A stretch of DNA of 64,000 bases, taken from positions 88,652 to 152,651 of the forward strand of contig CAKZKD010000018.1 in assembly GCA_937121175.1 (NCBI GenBank), given 5' to 3'. A program made the translations under genes and the position numbers. The notes beneath the pieces are model-generated. The model was given only the letters and a program-made list of their open reading frames with translations. It made no database searches and was not told the origin of the DNA. This DNA is from an uncultured Flavobacteriales bacterium (GTDB lineage Bacteria; Bacteroidota; Bacteroidia; Flavobacteriales_G; Salibacteraceae). Positions 52,312 to 62,016 of the stretch are shown here, one piece after another (positions within the stretch are counted from its first letter, which is position 1; the number at the start of each line of letters is the position of its first letter).

Positions 52312-53694
52312 TTAGATTACGTCCGAATTCAATTTGGTTTGTTCGTGTCCAATAAGAATAGGGTTATCAGAAACTCTATTTTCTTCTGGGCCGTTTTCTA
52401 ATTTCAATACCCCTCTCGGGCAAACCGCAGAACATACACCACATCCAACACATGAAGCACGCACAATGTTCTGCCCTTTTTGTGCGTATGACCGTACATC
52501 AATTCCTTGTTCGCAATACGTAGAGCAGTTTCCGCATGAAATACATTGACCTCCGTTTGTAGTAATTCTAAATCTAGATTTGAATCGTTGAACGATTCCC
52601 ATGTATGCTGCCATTGGACAACCAAATCGACACCAAACTCTGTTACCTAATAACGGATAAAACCCTACTCCAACGACACCCGAAAAGGCTGCACCAATCA
52701 GAAATGCGTACGGTTTTCTGAAATAGGTGTAAATATCCATACCCATAAATGAACCTTGGCCACTGAAATATCCGTACAATACAACTGCTGTAACAACAAC
52801 TATGTACAACAAAACACCATGAATTAACCACCGCTCTAGTTTCCAAGATTTAATGCTTTTGTCTGATAAATGTCTGAATGGGTCACCTGCAGTTTCTGCA
52901 AGTCCACCGCAGCCACAAACCCAACTGCAGTACCATCTTTTGCCAACGAAATAGGTGATTATTGGTGTAAGGGTTGTAAATCCAACTATTCCCCATACCA
53001 AATAAAACATACCCATAGAACCACCAGCTTCTGAGGTCATATTATTGATGTGCCAGTCTTCAAAAAAGTAATAATTCAATGGCCAGAAATATTTTAAATC
53101 TTTAGCGAAATACGGTTGCTCTTGGTACATTCCTTCCATAATTTCTGGAATGAAATACGCCAAGAATAATTGAGCTACCATTACCGAAAGGGTCCGCCAA
53201 AATTGATATCTATTGTGTCTGTACTTCACAATAAATTTTACTCCAAGACCAACAATGGCAATGGTATATAATGTTCCGTAAACAAACCACTGGCTGGCTG
53301 CAGAACCTTTTAGTGCAAAACTCAACGGATCGAAAAAAGCAATTAGACCTGTATTTGCACCCTCGGCACTTAAACCTAATAGCTCAGGAAACCAGTACAA
53401 TTCCACATAGAAACCTGTAATGACAACTCCACTTACCCACGCCAGCATTCCTTTATTGGTCAATGACTTATGCCAAATTCCGTTATTTTTAATTCCTTCA
53501 GTTTCTCCAGCATAGGTAGAAACTCCAAAGACCATCATTCCAAAGAGTAATGCCACCAAACAAACCCATAATAGAATTGAAGGCAAGGCAATTCCCATCC
53601 AAGATAGAGCCAATATGACCAAACCCACAAAACTCAATCCTAGCCCAATAGGAACTCCAAGCGTATTCAGATTTTGATTACTTGCTAAACTCAT
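52312..53694 (-). CDS. Membrane 4Fe-4S protein, NapH/NosR-like
   Basis: 460 residues. Several membrane helices occupy the first 330 residues. The cytoplasmic-side CxxxC motifs of NapH/NosR are seen as WYCSWVCGCGG and WCRFGCPMAAY. Two ferredoxin-like clusters follow: CISCGNCSTYCEQG and CVGCGVCSAVCPRG. The first has Glu-Gln where most have Pro after the fourth Cys. Such proteins pass electrons from the quinol pool or a flavoprotein across the membrane. It overlaps the outer-membrane protein gene by one base. No nitrate or nitrous oxide reductase genes are near, so its acceptor is unknown. Confidence 0.88.
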   Translation of the reverse strand: MSLASNQNLNTLGVPIGLGLSFVGLVILALSWMGIALPSILLWVCLVALLFGMMVFGVSTYAGETEGIKNNGIWHKSLTNKGMLAWVSGVVITGFYVELYWFPELLGLSAEGANTGLIAFFDPLSFALKGSAASQWFVYGTLYTIAIVGLGVKFIVKYRHNRYQFWRTLSVMVAQLFLAYFIPEIMEGMYQEQPYFAKDLKYFWPLNYYFFEDWHINNMTSEAGGSMGMFYLVWGIVGFTTLTPIITYFVGKRWYCSWVCGCGGLAETAGDPFRHLSDKSIKSWKLERWLIHGVLLYIVVVTAVVLYGYFSGQGSFMGMDIYTYFRKPYAFLIGAAFSGVVGVGFYPLLGNRVWCRFGCPMAAYMGIVQRFKSRFRITTNGGQCISCGNCSTYCEQGIDVRSYAQKGQNIVRASCVGCGVCSAVCPRGVLKLENGPEENRVSDNPILIGHEQTKLNSDVI

Positions 53695-54512
53695 TATTTC
53701 AGGTATTTAATTTTATAGATAAATGCTGCATTACCGCCAATTGATTGTCCTACATTTCGGCCAGATGCAACGCCGTAAGCACCCAATGCAACTCCCATTT
53801 TACCCTCGTTAAACGGTTTGTAGAATGTACCACCCAACTTGTGATACGAGACGCCTAATGAAGTAAATGCTGGATTTGTTCCATCGCGATAATCTGCACC
53901 ACCTTGTGCTTCTTGAAAATCGTAATACACATCGAAGTAGTAGTTATTTGCGGCCTTACCAACTTTTAGTGCAACGGGCACAGAACCAGGTGTTGGATTT
54001 GAGCGATAAGTGTATCCTCCTTGCAGCATTCCAAACCATCCATTATTTGCAAAATACTGCATCACCAAACGGCCATCAACAGCAGTTGACTGTTGCCCTA
54101 TAGCATTAAGTCCCTGGGTTGGGTAATTGGATATTGGCGTGGCTATGCCGCCTGCGAACAATGCACTAAATGTTCCTTTTTTCAATGATTTATTCAGAAA
54201 CCTTCCTTTTACATACATCGAGATATCCTGTAAATTCGACCAATTTTGAGCGGTCATTACATAAGGAATATTGATTTGAGCATCTAACCAATCGGTGATA
54301 CCTGCTGCCACAAAGACACTTGCACTTGTCGTTGTCCGTGGCAAGGCAATTGGGCCTGGCGCAGCATAATATTTAGAAAATGAATCGAAAGTCAAACTTC
54401 CTACTAAATCCATATTTCCTTTTCCTTTCATGAATCCATCCACAGCAGGCTGAGCAAATAGACCTAAACCACAGAAAATGGCAAAACCTACTATGAGAAT
54501 ATTCTTGACCAA
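53694..54512 (-). CDS. Outer-membrane beta-barrel-like protein of unknown function
   Basis: 272 residues with a signal peptide (IVGFAIFCGLGLFAQPA). Alternating hydrophobic strands with aromatic ends (WFGMLQGGYTYR, NNYYFDVYYDFQE, GNAAFIYKIKYLK) suggest a small beta-barrel, resembling the phenol meta-pathway transporter-like family. No ligand site is visible. The start overlaps the FAD oxidoreductase gene by 22 bases and the stop overlaps the Fe-S gene by one base. Confidence 0.72.
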   Translation of the reverse strand: MVKNILIVGFAIFCGLGLFAQPAVDGFMKGKGNMDLVGSLTFDSFSKYYAAPGPIALPRTTTSASVFVAAGITDWLDAQINIPYVMTAQNWSNLQDISMYVKGRFLNKSLKKGTFSALFAGGIATPISNYPTQGLNAIGQQSTAVDGRLVMQYFANNGWFGMLQGGYTYRSNPTPGSVPVALKVGKAANNYYFDVYYDFQEAQGGADYRDGTNPAFTSLGVSYHKLGGTFYKPFNEGKMGVALGAYGVASGRNVGQSIGGNAAFIYKIKYLK

Positions 54513-55825
54513 CTTTTTTTCTTGATTTTAATGTTTTTATTGAATTCTGAATTGTAAGACTTTAAGATTTCTGTTCCATAGCTTTTGTACAATTCAGGGT
54601 CGAAATTTGCGTCTTCCAAATGTTCCATAATGAAATCTATGGATTGGCCTTGAGTCAACCATTTATCGAAGAGTTCGTGGCGCATACGAACTCCAAAAGT
54701 GTTTATTCCGATGAATCTCCTTGAATCGGAATCAAAAACGAATTTGATTCCAATTTTGCCATTATTGTGCTCCCAATAAAATTGGGAATGACCTTCTTCC
54801 AAATTTGCCGTTACCGTTCCGTATGTCTGATATTCGATGTCGAAAAACTTGGCTGAATTAAACCAATTTCCAGGTTTGTATTCGGTTTTAGAACCGGTTA
54901 AGGTTTTTGCCAAAACCTCGCCCATCATTCGACCTGTGTACCAAACTTGCTCAATATTTCTGCGACCTTTTGGGGCTGTTTTAAATTGGGCACAATCGCC
55001 TAATGCATATACATTGGGTTGATTGGTTTCTAAAAATTCATTCACTAGAATTCCTCGGTCTGTTTCTAATTCGGAATCTTTTAGAAACTTAATGTTTGGG
55101 CTTACTCCGGCAGTTAAGCCAACGAATTGACATTCAATTTCGCCATGAGTATCTGTTTTTACCGCTCGGACTCTGCCGTTTTCATCAGATATTATTTCTT
55201 CAAGATTAGTTTCTAAAAGAAGATTTACGTGATGTTCGTTGATATGTCGTTGAATGAGCTTTCCTTCTTCAATTGGAAGTACATTGCCCCAAAATCGTTT
55301 TTCGCGTACTAAAAAATCAACTTCAATTTTTCTGCTACGTAGCATTTCCGCCATTTCTACCCCAATCAATCCTCCCCCAACAATGACTGCTTTTTTGATA
55401 CCAACGGTATTTTCTTCCATTGATTCCAAATCATTGAAAGAGTATAAACCTTGAACTCCTTTTAAGTCTTGACCCGGCCATCCAAATTTGTTTGGAGTGG
55501 AACCAAGGGCAAGTACCAACTTATCGTAATTGGTTTGCTTGCCATTCGAAAAGTTTAATTTTTGTTCCTCAAAGTCAATAGAATTCACATGTGCAAAACA
55601 AAGTTCGATTCTATTTTTAGCCCAAAAACCATCTTCGTAAGGTTTCATGTGCTCTTTTTTCATGTGGCCCATGTAGGCATACATCAGCGCCGTTCTTGAA
55701 AAAAAATACTTGGTTTCGGAAGAAACCACTACAATTTGTGCTTCGGCATTCCTTTTTCTTACGTTTCTAGCCGTGGTGATTCCAGAAATACCGTTTCCTA
55801 TTATTACTATACGTTTTGCACCCAT
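54491..55825 (-). CDS. NAD(P)/FAD-dependent oxidoreductase (class I pyridine nucleotide type)
   Basis: 444 residues. The FAD site is IVIIGNGISGITTAR at the N-terminus, the NAD(P) site VIVGGGLIGVEMAEMLRSR in the centre, and YALGDCAQF the second FAD motif. It lacks the redox CxxxxC of disulfide reductases. It resembles the N-terminal half of NirB and rubredoxin reductase-type enzymes, which reduce an Fe-S partner. The C-terminal domain ends with an unusual basic lysine run (KNIKIKKKSWSRIF). It is the first gene of the six-gene operon, so it probably feeds electrons to the NapH-like Fe-S protein. Confidence 0.88.
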   Translation of the reverse strand: MGAKRIVIIGNGISGITTARNVRKRNAEAQIVVVSSETKYFFSRTALMYAYMGHMKKEHMKPYEDGFWAKNRIELCFAHVNSIDFEEQKLNFSNGKQTNYDKLVLALGSTPNKFGWPGQDLKGVQGLYSFNDLESMEENTVGIKKAVIVGGGLIGVEMAEMLRSRKIEVDFLVREKRFWGNVLPIEEGKLIQRHINEHHVNLLLETNLEEIISDENGRVRAVKTDTHGEIECQFVGLTAGVSPNIKFLKDSELETDRGILVNEFLETNQPNVYALGDCAQFKTAPKGRRNIEQVWYTGRMMGEVLAKTLTGSKTEYKPGNWFNSAKFFDIEYQTYGTVTANLEEGHSQFYWEHNNGKIGIKFVFDSDSRRFIGINTFGVRMRHELFDKWLTQGQSIDFIMEHLEDANFDPELYKSYGTEILKSYNSEFNKNIKIKKKSWSRIFS

Positions 55826-55985
55826 AATTGCAGCAAAGAAAGCAAGTTGCTTTAATGCTTGTTGTCATATTTGATACAATAGTTCATTACTTATTACTAA
55901 TTTGCTGTAACCTCCAAAATGTACGTTGAACTACAATTTGGATAAGATTAGATAGACAATCTTTGCTCCCAAATTCAAATTTAAA

Positions 55986-57584
55986 ATGAACAAGTTTCTA
56001 TTATCAATTCTATTTCTGATAAGTTCAACAGCTGTGCATTCGCAAGATTTTTTTGCGAAAAGTGATGCGTTTTTCAAGTCCAATGTTTTGGGTAAAACCG
56101 TTAACTATCAGCAGATTAAAGCAAACCCAGCATCGTTAAACGCACTAGTAAAATCTATTGAGGAAATGAATGTTGACCAATTAGCAGAACCTAACCGCAA
56201 AGCGTTTCTCATAAACAGCTACAATTTGCTGGTAATTCATCAGGTTGTTAAGAACTGGCCTACTAATTCAGTTATGGAAATTCCGGGCTTTTTTGAAAGC
56301 AATAAGTTTGAAATTGCCGGTAAAAAAATGACCCTAAACGATTTAGAAAACGACGAAATCAGAAAAGTATATAATGATCCAAGAGTACATTTTGTGCTGG
56401 TTTGTGGCGCCAAGGGTTGTCCTCCTATTATTAACCGAGCATATTTACCTTCAACCTTAGACAAACAACTAACTGAACAAACCAAGAAAGCAATGAATGA
56501 TCCTATATTCATTCAAGAACAGGCCGACGGTACAGTAAAAATCTCGGAAATATTTAACTGGTACAGAGAAGATTTTGTTGCTAATGGAACGGTTATGGAA
56601 TACATAAATTCCTATCGGAGTACACCGCGTAATGCAGAACAAAAACCTAAGTATTACTCTTACGATTGGACTCTAAATAAAACAGCATCTAGCACCTCCA
56701 ATTCGGGTGAATTAGGAAATGAACCTTTCGATCCGGCAGGAGAACAGTCTTTAAATTTACAGACATATACGGCCGGTTCTTTATTAAAAAAAGGACAAAT
56801 AGACGCTACTTTGTTCAATTCCATCTACACCGAAAATGAGAACAACTGGCAAGGCACTAACTTTAATGGGTATCGAACCACGTTTGCAACATCACTGGTT
56901 CAAGTTATTTATGGCGTTTCTAAAAACGCAAGGATAAACTTAGGGCTTGACGTGAGTTTGCGCGGCACAGGACGAAGTGCAAACGACCCAAGCTACAGTC
57001 AAATTGGAAGAGCATTTGATTTTCAGAACAACGACTCCACAAGAGTTGGAATTTCTTACATAGCTCCAAAAATTAGAATTCAACCGTTTAAAGAAGTGAA
57101 GGAGTTTACGCTTCAGAGTTCATACAACATTGTTACTTCTGCAAACCCTGAAGGAAACGCCAACTTTCTTTGGATAGAATGGGATCGACATGTGTGGTGG
57201 ACACAATTCTTCTACGCTAAAACGTTCTTTAATGATTATATGCAAATTTTTGCTGAAGCAGATTTGTTGTTCCGATTTGCCAAGCGCCCAGCCCAAGTAT
57301 CGCATGTGGATCTACCAGCTAGTATTTTTCTGAGCTACTTCCCTACCAAAAAAATTACCTTTTACGGCATGATACAGCACACGCCACGATTTGTACTCAA
57401 CGCTCAAGAACCGCCAGCTACCGATTGGGTAATAGATGCTAATTTCACTCAAGCTGGTTTGGGATTTAAATATCAATTCACTTCAAAGTTCAACATTGAA
57501 CTACTGTACGGAAACTTTTTCAATGCCAAGAACGCAGGCCTTGGCGAAAGTTATAACCTCGGAATAAAATACATTTTGTTTTAG
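55986..57584 (+). CDS. DUF547 domain fused to a beta-barrel-like C-terminus
   Basis: 532 residues. A signal peptide ends at TAVHSQ. Residues about 20-215 are DUF547 (NRKAFLINSYNLLVIHQVVKNWP, VHFVLVCGAKGCPPI, the block with KISEIFNWYREDF). After a linker, residues about 255-532 form amphipathic strands with aromatic girdle residues (LWIEWDRHVWWTQFFYAKTF, ELLYGNFFNAKNA) ending in the strand LGIKYILF, as in an outer-membrane barrel. DUF547 is usually a stand-alone thioredoxin-family neighbour. A weak promoter TTTG-N17-AATCTTTG lies at 55937-55965. The stop overlaps the convergent PKD gene by 4 bases. The function is unknown. Confidence 0.8.
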   Translation: MNKFLLSILFLISSTAVHSQDFFAKSDAFFKSNVLGKTVNYQQIKANPASLNALVKSIEEMNVDQLAEPNRKAFLINSYNLLVIHQVVKNWPTNSVMEIPGFFESNKFEIAGKKMTLNDLENDEIRKVYNDPRVHFVLVCGAKGCPPIINRAYLPSTLDKQLTEQTKKAMNDPIFIQEQADGTVKISEIFNWYREDFVANGTVMEYINSYRSTPRNAEQKPKYYSYDWTLNKTASSTSNSGELGNEPFDPAGEQSLNLQTYTAGSLLKKGQIDATLFNSIYTENENNWQGTNFNGYRTTFATSLVQVIYGVSKNARINLGLDVSLRGTGRSANDPSYSQIGRAFDFQNNDSTRVGISYIAPKIRIQPFKEVKEFTLQSSYNIVTSANPEGNANFLWIEWDRHVWWTQFFYAKTFFNDYMQIFAEADLLFRFAKRPAQVSHVDLPASIFLSYFPTKKITFYGMIQHTPRFVLNAQEPPATDWVIDANFTQAGLGFKYQFTSKFNIELLYGNFFNAKNAGLGESYNLGIKYILF

Positions 57585-60500
57585 CGAACGATAACAATGA
57601 ACCCAGTGAGCTCAATCACCTCGCTGTCGTATTTTTTGAATTGACCCTTATATACCAATTTAGAGTTTGTTGGCCAAGGATTTCCGCGATAATATCCATC
57701 CCATTCATCGTCTAACCCATTAAATCTATAGACTTCCTCTCCCCAACGATTAAATATGCCAAAAAACAGAAGTTCCTCTATACCATTGGTATAAAACTTA
57801 AAGGTTTCGTTCAAATCATCTCCATTAGGACTAAACGCATTGGGCATAATAATCGAATGGTCGTTGTTCAAGTACACCGTAAACGAGGTATCGTATTCAA
57901 AACAATCGAATTGGTCGGTTACATTCAGGGTATAGGTTATTTGACGTTGGGCATCAATTTCTGGGTTCGCACAGTTAAAACAGCTAAGGAATAGTGGTGG
58001 TTCCCAGCGATAATTTAAACTGGGGTCGTCCGTTTTGTTCAATTGAATCGTTTGACCGGTGAATATTGTAGTGTCTTCAAACCCAATTTTTTCAGGAGCG
58101 TAAACCACTTCGTATGCTACTGAGGTTGTATCTCTACACCCGTATTTGGTTACTCCATAAACGGTATATTCAATATCTTCTGAAGGTTTAACCAAAACAG
58201 AGTCAGTTGAATCATTTGAAAGGTAAGTGTTGGGAATCCATTTGTAAAAATCTGCCCCTGAAACACGCACAGAAACGGAATCTTTATCACAAAAATTTCC
58301 TCCTCCTGTTGTTATCAATTCGGGTTTCTGAAATACCTCAAAGTTCCATATTGTGGAGTCCGTACAACCGTGTGCAACGTTTTTTGGTATCAGTTTTAAC
58401 TTGTATTGTCCTTCGTTGGTAAATACATTGCTGAAGTTTTGACCATTTTGGATTAAGGAATCATTCACTGTCCATTTGTATTCATTCGCGTTCGTATTTT
58501 GGGCCTGCGCCTGAAGTTGAAACGGAGCGCAACCAAAGGAGTCGGTTGAAAGAATATCGGCTATAACGTCCAACACGAACACTGAGTCGGACCATGATTT
58601 TACGCACTGTTTTAGCGAATCTGTGAATATCAAATTGACTGGAAAAAAGCCGGGGTTAGAATAATTATAAAAAATAGAATCGATTTTTCCTGGCAGCGTA
58701 TCTATAATACCATCTCCGAAGTCCATTCGATATTCGAAAACCTCGTAAGGTTTTTGAAGTTCAATTCCGACCTCAGCAAATAAACAAACGGTATCCATAA
58801 TGTCAAATTCCGCGTACGGTCCTCCTACGTTCAAAATGGAATCAAAACGAAAGGTGTCTATACAACCGTAAGTTGTTTCAATAACCAAATCAACTCCATA
58901 CTTACCGGGCTTTACGTAATTGTAAAAAGCGTCGGTTCCTGAAAGTCTAAAAAATGTTTCGCTTGAGTCAAACCGCCAATAACGGTAGCGCACGTTAGTA
59001 TCTACTGTAAGGTCTTTAAAATCTATTTCGGCGGGATAGCAAAAGGTATCGTTTGGCAGTGCAATGACATTTGCAGGATTTACTTCTTGAACATCCACCC
59101 AAAGCGGTTTTTCTACTACTGAGTCGCATCCAAAGGCATCGGTAGCTACCAACCTGATAGTTTTTCGCCCCTTTTTAGAATAGGTAACTTGTGGAGCAAC
59201 AACAGTATCGGTCAATGTATCGTCAAAACTCCATAAATAGGTTTCGTTTGGTCGAGCACCAATATTCGAAAAGTTGACCGGAGTACCCAGACAAATTTGG
59301 GTGTCCACTGCAATTTGAGGTATTGGTTGCCGCACAAGAATGTTTTTGTTAATTGTGTCCCTGCAGCCAAATACATCCTCAACCTCCAAAACAGAAATAT
59401 AGACACCCGGCCATGAAAAAGTGCGCGTTGGACTTATCTGGTTAGTTTGACCAAAGGGGGTTATTGTCCAATTGCGAATGGAGGCCGTCGTATCGTATAA
59501 AGTGCTGTCCATGAATTGAACCGATAGGGGTCCGCAACCCGTGTCTCCTGAAGTAACAATTTTGGCCTCTGGTTTATAGGTCTTTAACCAATGATAGTTG
59601 GTATCGGCACATCCGTTAATATCTGTTCCAATTATCATTGGTGCTTGTGCACCTTTTAGAGTTGTTTCAATATTTACGCCCAAGCCTCGGGGAAAGTAGG
59701 TCGTATTATTCATGTGAACCTCTATTCGTTCTACATCTTGAGAAGAAGCTGCATTAAACACAAATACATCAGGAAAACATGCCTTCGATTTACTTTGCGT
59801 AGTTTGAAGTTGAATATCCCTTATGAATATCGGAATTTCTTTCTCCATCGTACAATTATTAGTGTCATTGAACAGTGTTAATTTGGCGAAAAAATCACCT
59901 CTCGAAGCGTAATTATATGCAGTGAATTGATTCGATGAATCGTATCCAAAAAAATCTCCAAAATCGTAATTAAAACGCTGAACGTCAACCCAACCTACAG
60001 GAACAAATTCTCTATCAAAGGGGAATAGGCAATTTATTCGTGCATCAAAATCGCCTGTAGGTCCTAAAATTTCAAACATGTTGGTTTTAATCAAGGTATC
60101 CTTGCAACCAAAATACCCAGCAACAAGCCTAACAGACCTGAAACCGGTATCTGGATATACTCGTTCTGGATGTCGAGCAGTGTCAATATCATTGTTTGGG
60201 TAGTTTAAATCCCACCTGTAATAATCTACTTTGCTCGAATCTATGGTTCGGTTTCGGAAGTGCACCTTTTCCTCGGCACAGAAAGCCGGAGTATCTACCA
60301 CAAAATCTACAGTTGGTTTTGTGCCAGCCTTATATTCTAAGGGTCCATGTTTGTATTTGCAACCTCTCTTGTGCTCGATAAAAAAAGTAACTGTTTTTTT
60401 TCCAGGTGTTGTTATTGTGTCAGTGGCTGTTGGCCCTGTTACTGTTCTGCCATCACTAAATTTCCAAACTCCATTTTGCAATGAGTCTAAAGGAGATATA

Positions 60501-61918
60501 TTGTGTGTTGCATTCATAATTAATGGAACGCATCCTTCAAATGCTGATAAGTTTGGAAATCCAGATGGTTTCCATATTCGAATTGTAGGTTTATGCACTT
60601 TGGCTGAGCAGGTTCCCCAACTTGAGTATAGGACGGTCATAGTATCAGTATGTTGCCCCACCTTATTCTTAAAAATCGAATACTTGCCATAATTGCGCAC
60701 CACCGTATCTAACTCATGCATTATACCCCAAATGATGCTGGAAGCTTTACTAGGATAGTCGGTATTAGGAGTCAACTGAATAGTAGTGTCATTACACCAA
60801 TAATCAATATCTGAAGAAAAACTTGCAGTAGGTTGGATAATCGTGATGTTTTTTGTGATTTGGTCAGAGCATGCGGCACCATCTTTTACTTGCAATGTAA
60901 CGTTGTAGGTTCCTGTTTGTGGATAGTTGTACAATATGTCTCTGGCATTTCTGAAAGCACCATTACCAAGCAACCAAGTATATGAGCTTGCTCCTACCGA
61001 TAAATTTGTAAACTGAATTGGATTTGAATCAGAAAGACAAAACGTGTCAGAAAGGGTACTGAAATCAGCGGTGGTTTTTCCGACCGATACAAATCTTTTG
61101 ATTTTAGAACTATCGACACATCCACTTGCATCCCGCACAACGTATGTGATATCGTAATTACCAATTGGAAAAGTTTCTGTCGGATTTGCTTGGATACTGG
61201 TGTTTCCATTTCCAAAATCCCAAAAATGAGTTAGCGGAGCCAAACCTGTTGCTGTGCTAATAAAATTTACCGTATGTGGTCCTTGGCAACTACTGTGTGG
61301 ACCGGCAGTCGAAAAACTTGCCACTGCACCCGGAACAGCTTCAATAAAGGCAAGTTTCTTTTCTGTACCAAGGCAGCCATTCGTATCCGTGACCGACAAC
61401 GTAATTGTGTATTTACCAGGTAAGCCGTAGATAATCGAAGGATTTTGAACCGAGGACCGTGTTCCATTACCTAAGTTCCAAGTGAAACTACTTATTGGGG
61501 CACTTCCCTGAATGGTTCGATCTGTATAACTTATAGCCAGTGGAGTGCAACCCTTTCTGTTTTGTGGAGTGGTAAAATTGACTCTTGGAATATTAAATGC
61601 TTTGATATATGCATTTTTCGTTACTGTGGCGGTCGATGTTCCATCACCTACGGTGAGCGTCACCGTATAGTTTCCTGAAGTTGAATAAGTAGCCGAAGGA
61701 AATGGGTCATTACTGTTTGAGCTCCCTCCTTGTCCAAATGTCCACTGCCGAGAAGTTATTCTTCCTCCCGTTGATTTGTCTTTAAATTTAACCGCAAGAG
61801 GTGGGCAAAATTCCAACGTATCTGCATCGAAATCGGCTTTGAGTTGAGCAACCGATTCTAGAGGTGTACTAAAAGAACACAGCAATGTAAAAAAAAGAAT
61901 GCGCAAGTAACTATGCAT
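57581..61918 (-). CDS. Giant PKD-repeat protein with T9SS type B (gliding-associated) C-terminal domain
   Basis: 1445 residues. A signal peptide ends at ESVAQ. About twelve or more PKD-type repeats follow, each with a W-x-F-G-N/D-G or Y-N-Y core (SSFTWNLGNGTRS, THFWDFGNGNTS, YLWSFDDTLTD, YRMDFGDGIID). The tail has IMPNAFSPNGDDLNETF, FFGIFNRWGEEVYRF and GFIVIVR, the CHU_C/type B sorting domain of T9SS. It is expected at the cell surface and is likely involved in adhesion or gliding. There is no adjacent PorP/SprF gene, which often accompanies such proteins. It is the largest minus-strand gene of the window. Confidence 0.92.
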   Translation of the reverse strand: MHSYLRILFFTLLCSFSTPLESVAQLKADFDADTLEFCPPLAVKFKDKSTGGRITSRQWTFGQGGSSNSNDPFPSATYSTSGNYTVTLTVGDGTSTATVTKNAYIKAFNIPRVNFTTPQNRKGCTPLAISYTDRTIQGSAPISSFTWNLGNGTRSSVQNPSIIYGLPGKYTITLSVTDTNGCLGTEKKLAFIEAVPGAVASFSTAGPHSSCQGPHTVNFISTATGLAPLTHFWDFGNGNTSIQANPTETFPIGNYDITYVVRDASGCVDSSKIKRFVSVGKTTADFSTLSDTFCLSDSNPIQFTNLSVGASSYTWLLGNGAFRNARDILYNYPQTGTYNVTLQVKDGAACSDQITKNITIIQPTASFSSDIDYWCNDTTIQLTPNTDYPSKASSIIWGIMHELDTVVRNYGKYSIFKNKVGQHTDTMTVLYSSWGTCSAKVHKPTIRIWKPSGFPNLSAFEGCVPLIMNATHNISPLDSLQNGVWKFSDGRTVTGPTATDTITTPGKKTVTFFIEHKRGCKYKHGPLEYKAGTKPTVDFVVDTPAFCAEEKVHFRNRTIDSSKVDYYRWDLNYPNNDIDTARHPERVYPDTGFRSVRLVAGYFGCKDTLIKTNMFEILGPTGDFDARINCLFPFDREFVPVGWVDVQRFNYDFGDFFGYDSSNQFTAYNYASRGDFFAKLTLFNDTNNCTMEKEIPIFIRDIQLQTTQSKSKACFPDVFVFNAASSQDVERIEVHMNNTTYFPRGLGVNIETTLKGAQAPMIIGTDINGCADTNYHWLKTYKPEAKIVTSGDTGCGPLSVQFMDSTLYDTTASIRNWTITPFGQTNQISPTRTFSWPGVYISVLEVEDVFGCRDTINKNILVRQPIPQIAVDTQICLGTPVNFSNIGARPNETYLWSFDDTLTDTVVAPQVTYSKKGRKTIRLVATDAFGCDSVVEKPLWVDVQEVNPANVIALPNDTFCYPAEIDFKDLTVDTNVRYRYWRFDSSETFFRLSGTDAFYNYVKPGKYGVDLVIETTYGCIDTFRFDSILNVGGPYAEFDIMDTVCLFAEVGIELQKPYEVFEYRMDFGDGIIDTLPGKIDSIFYNYSNPGFFPVNLIFTDSLKQCVKSWSDSVFVLDVIADILSTDSFGCAPFQLQAQAQNTNANEYKWTVNDSLIQNGQNFSNVFTNEGQYKLKLIPKNVAHGCTDSTIWNFEVFQKPELITTGGGNFCDKDSVSVRVSGADFYKWIPNTYLSNDSTDSVLVKPSEDIEYTVYGVTKYGCRDTTSVAYEVVYAPEKIGFEDTTIFTGQTIQLNKTDDPSLNYRWEPPLFLSCFNCANPEIDAQRQITYTLNVTDQFDCFEYDTSFTVYLNNDHSIIMPNAFSPNGDDLNETFKFYTNGIEELLFFGIFNRWGEEVYRFNGLDDEWDGYYRGNPWPTNSKLVYKGQFKKYDSEVIELTGFIVIVR

Positions 61919-62016
61919 AGATTGAAACCAATCTACTAAGATAGCATTTTGCCAGTTTTTAGAATTACTTGACCTTGATATTCAACAATCTAGAACTGAA
62001 ATTTAGATACTGATAG

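Noticed and set aside
60231-60692. Plus-strand ORF of 153 codons inside the PKD gene
   Set aside because: Shadow of the minus-strand PKD repeats; no start context and no recognisable domain.
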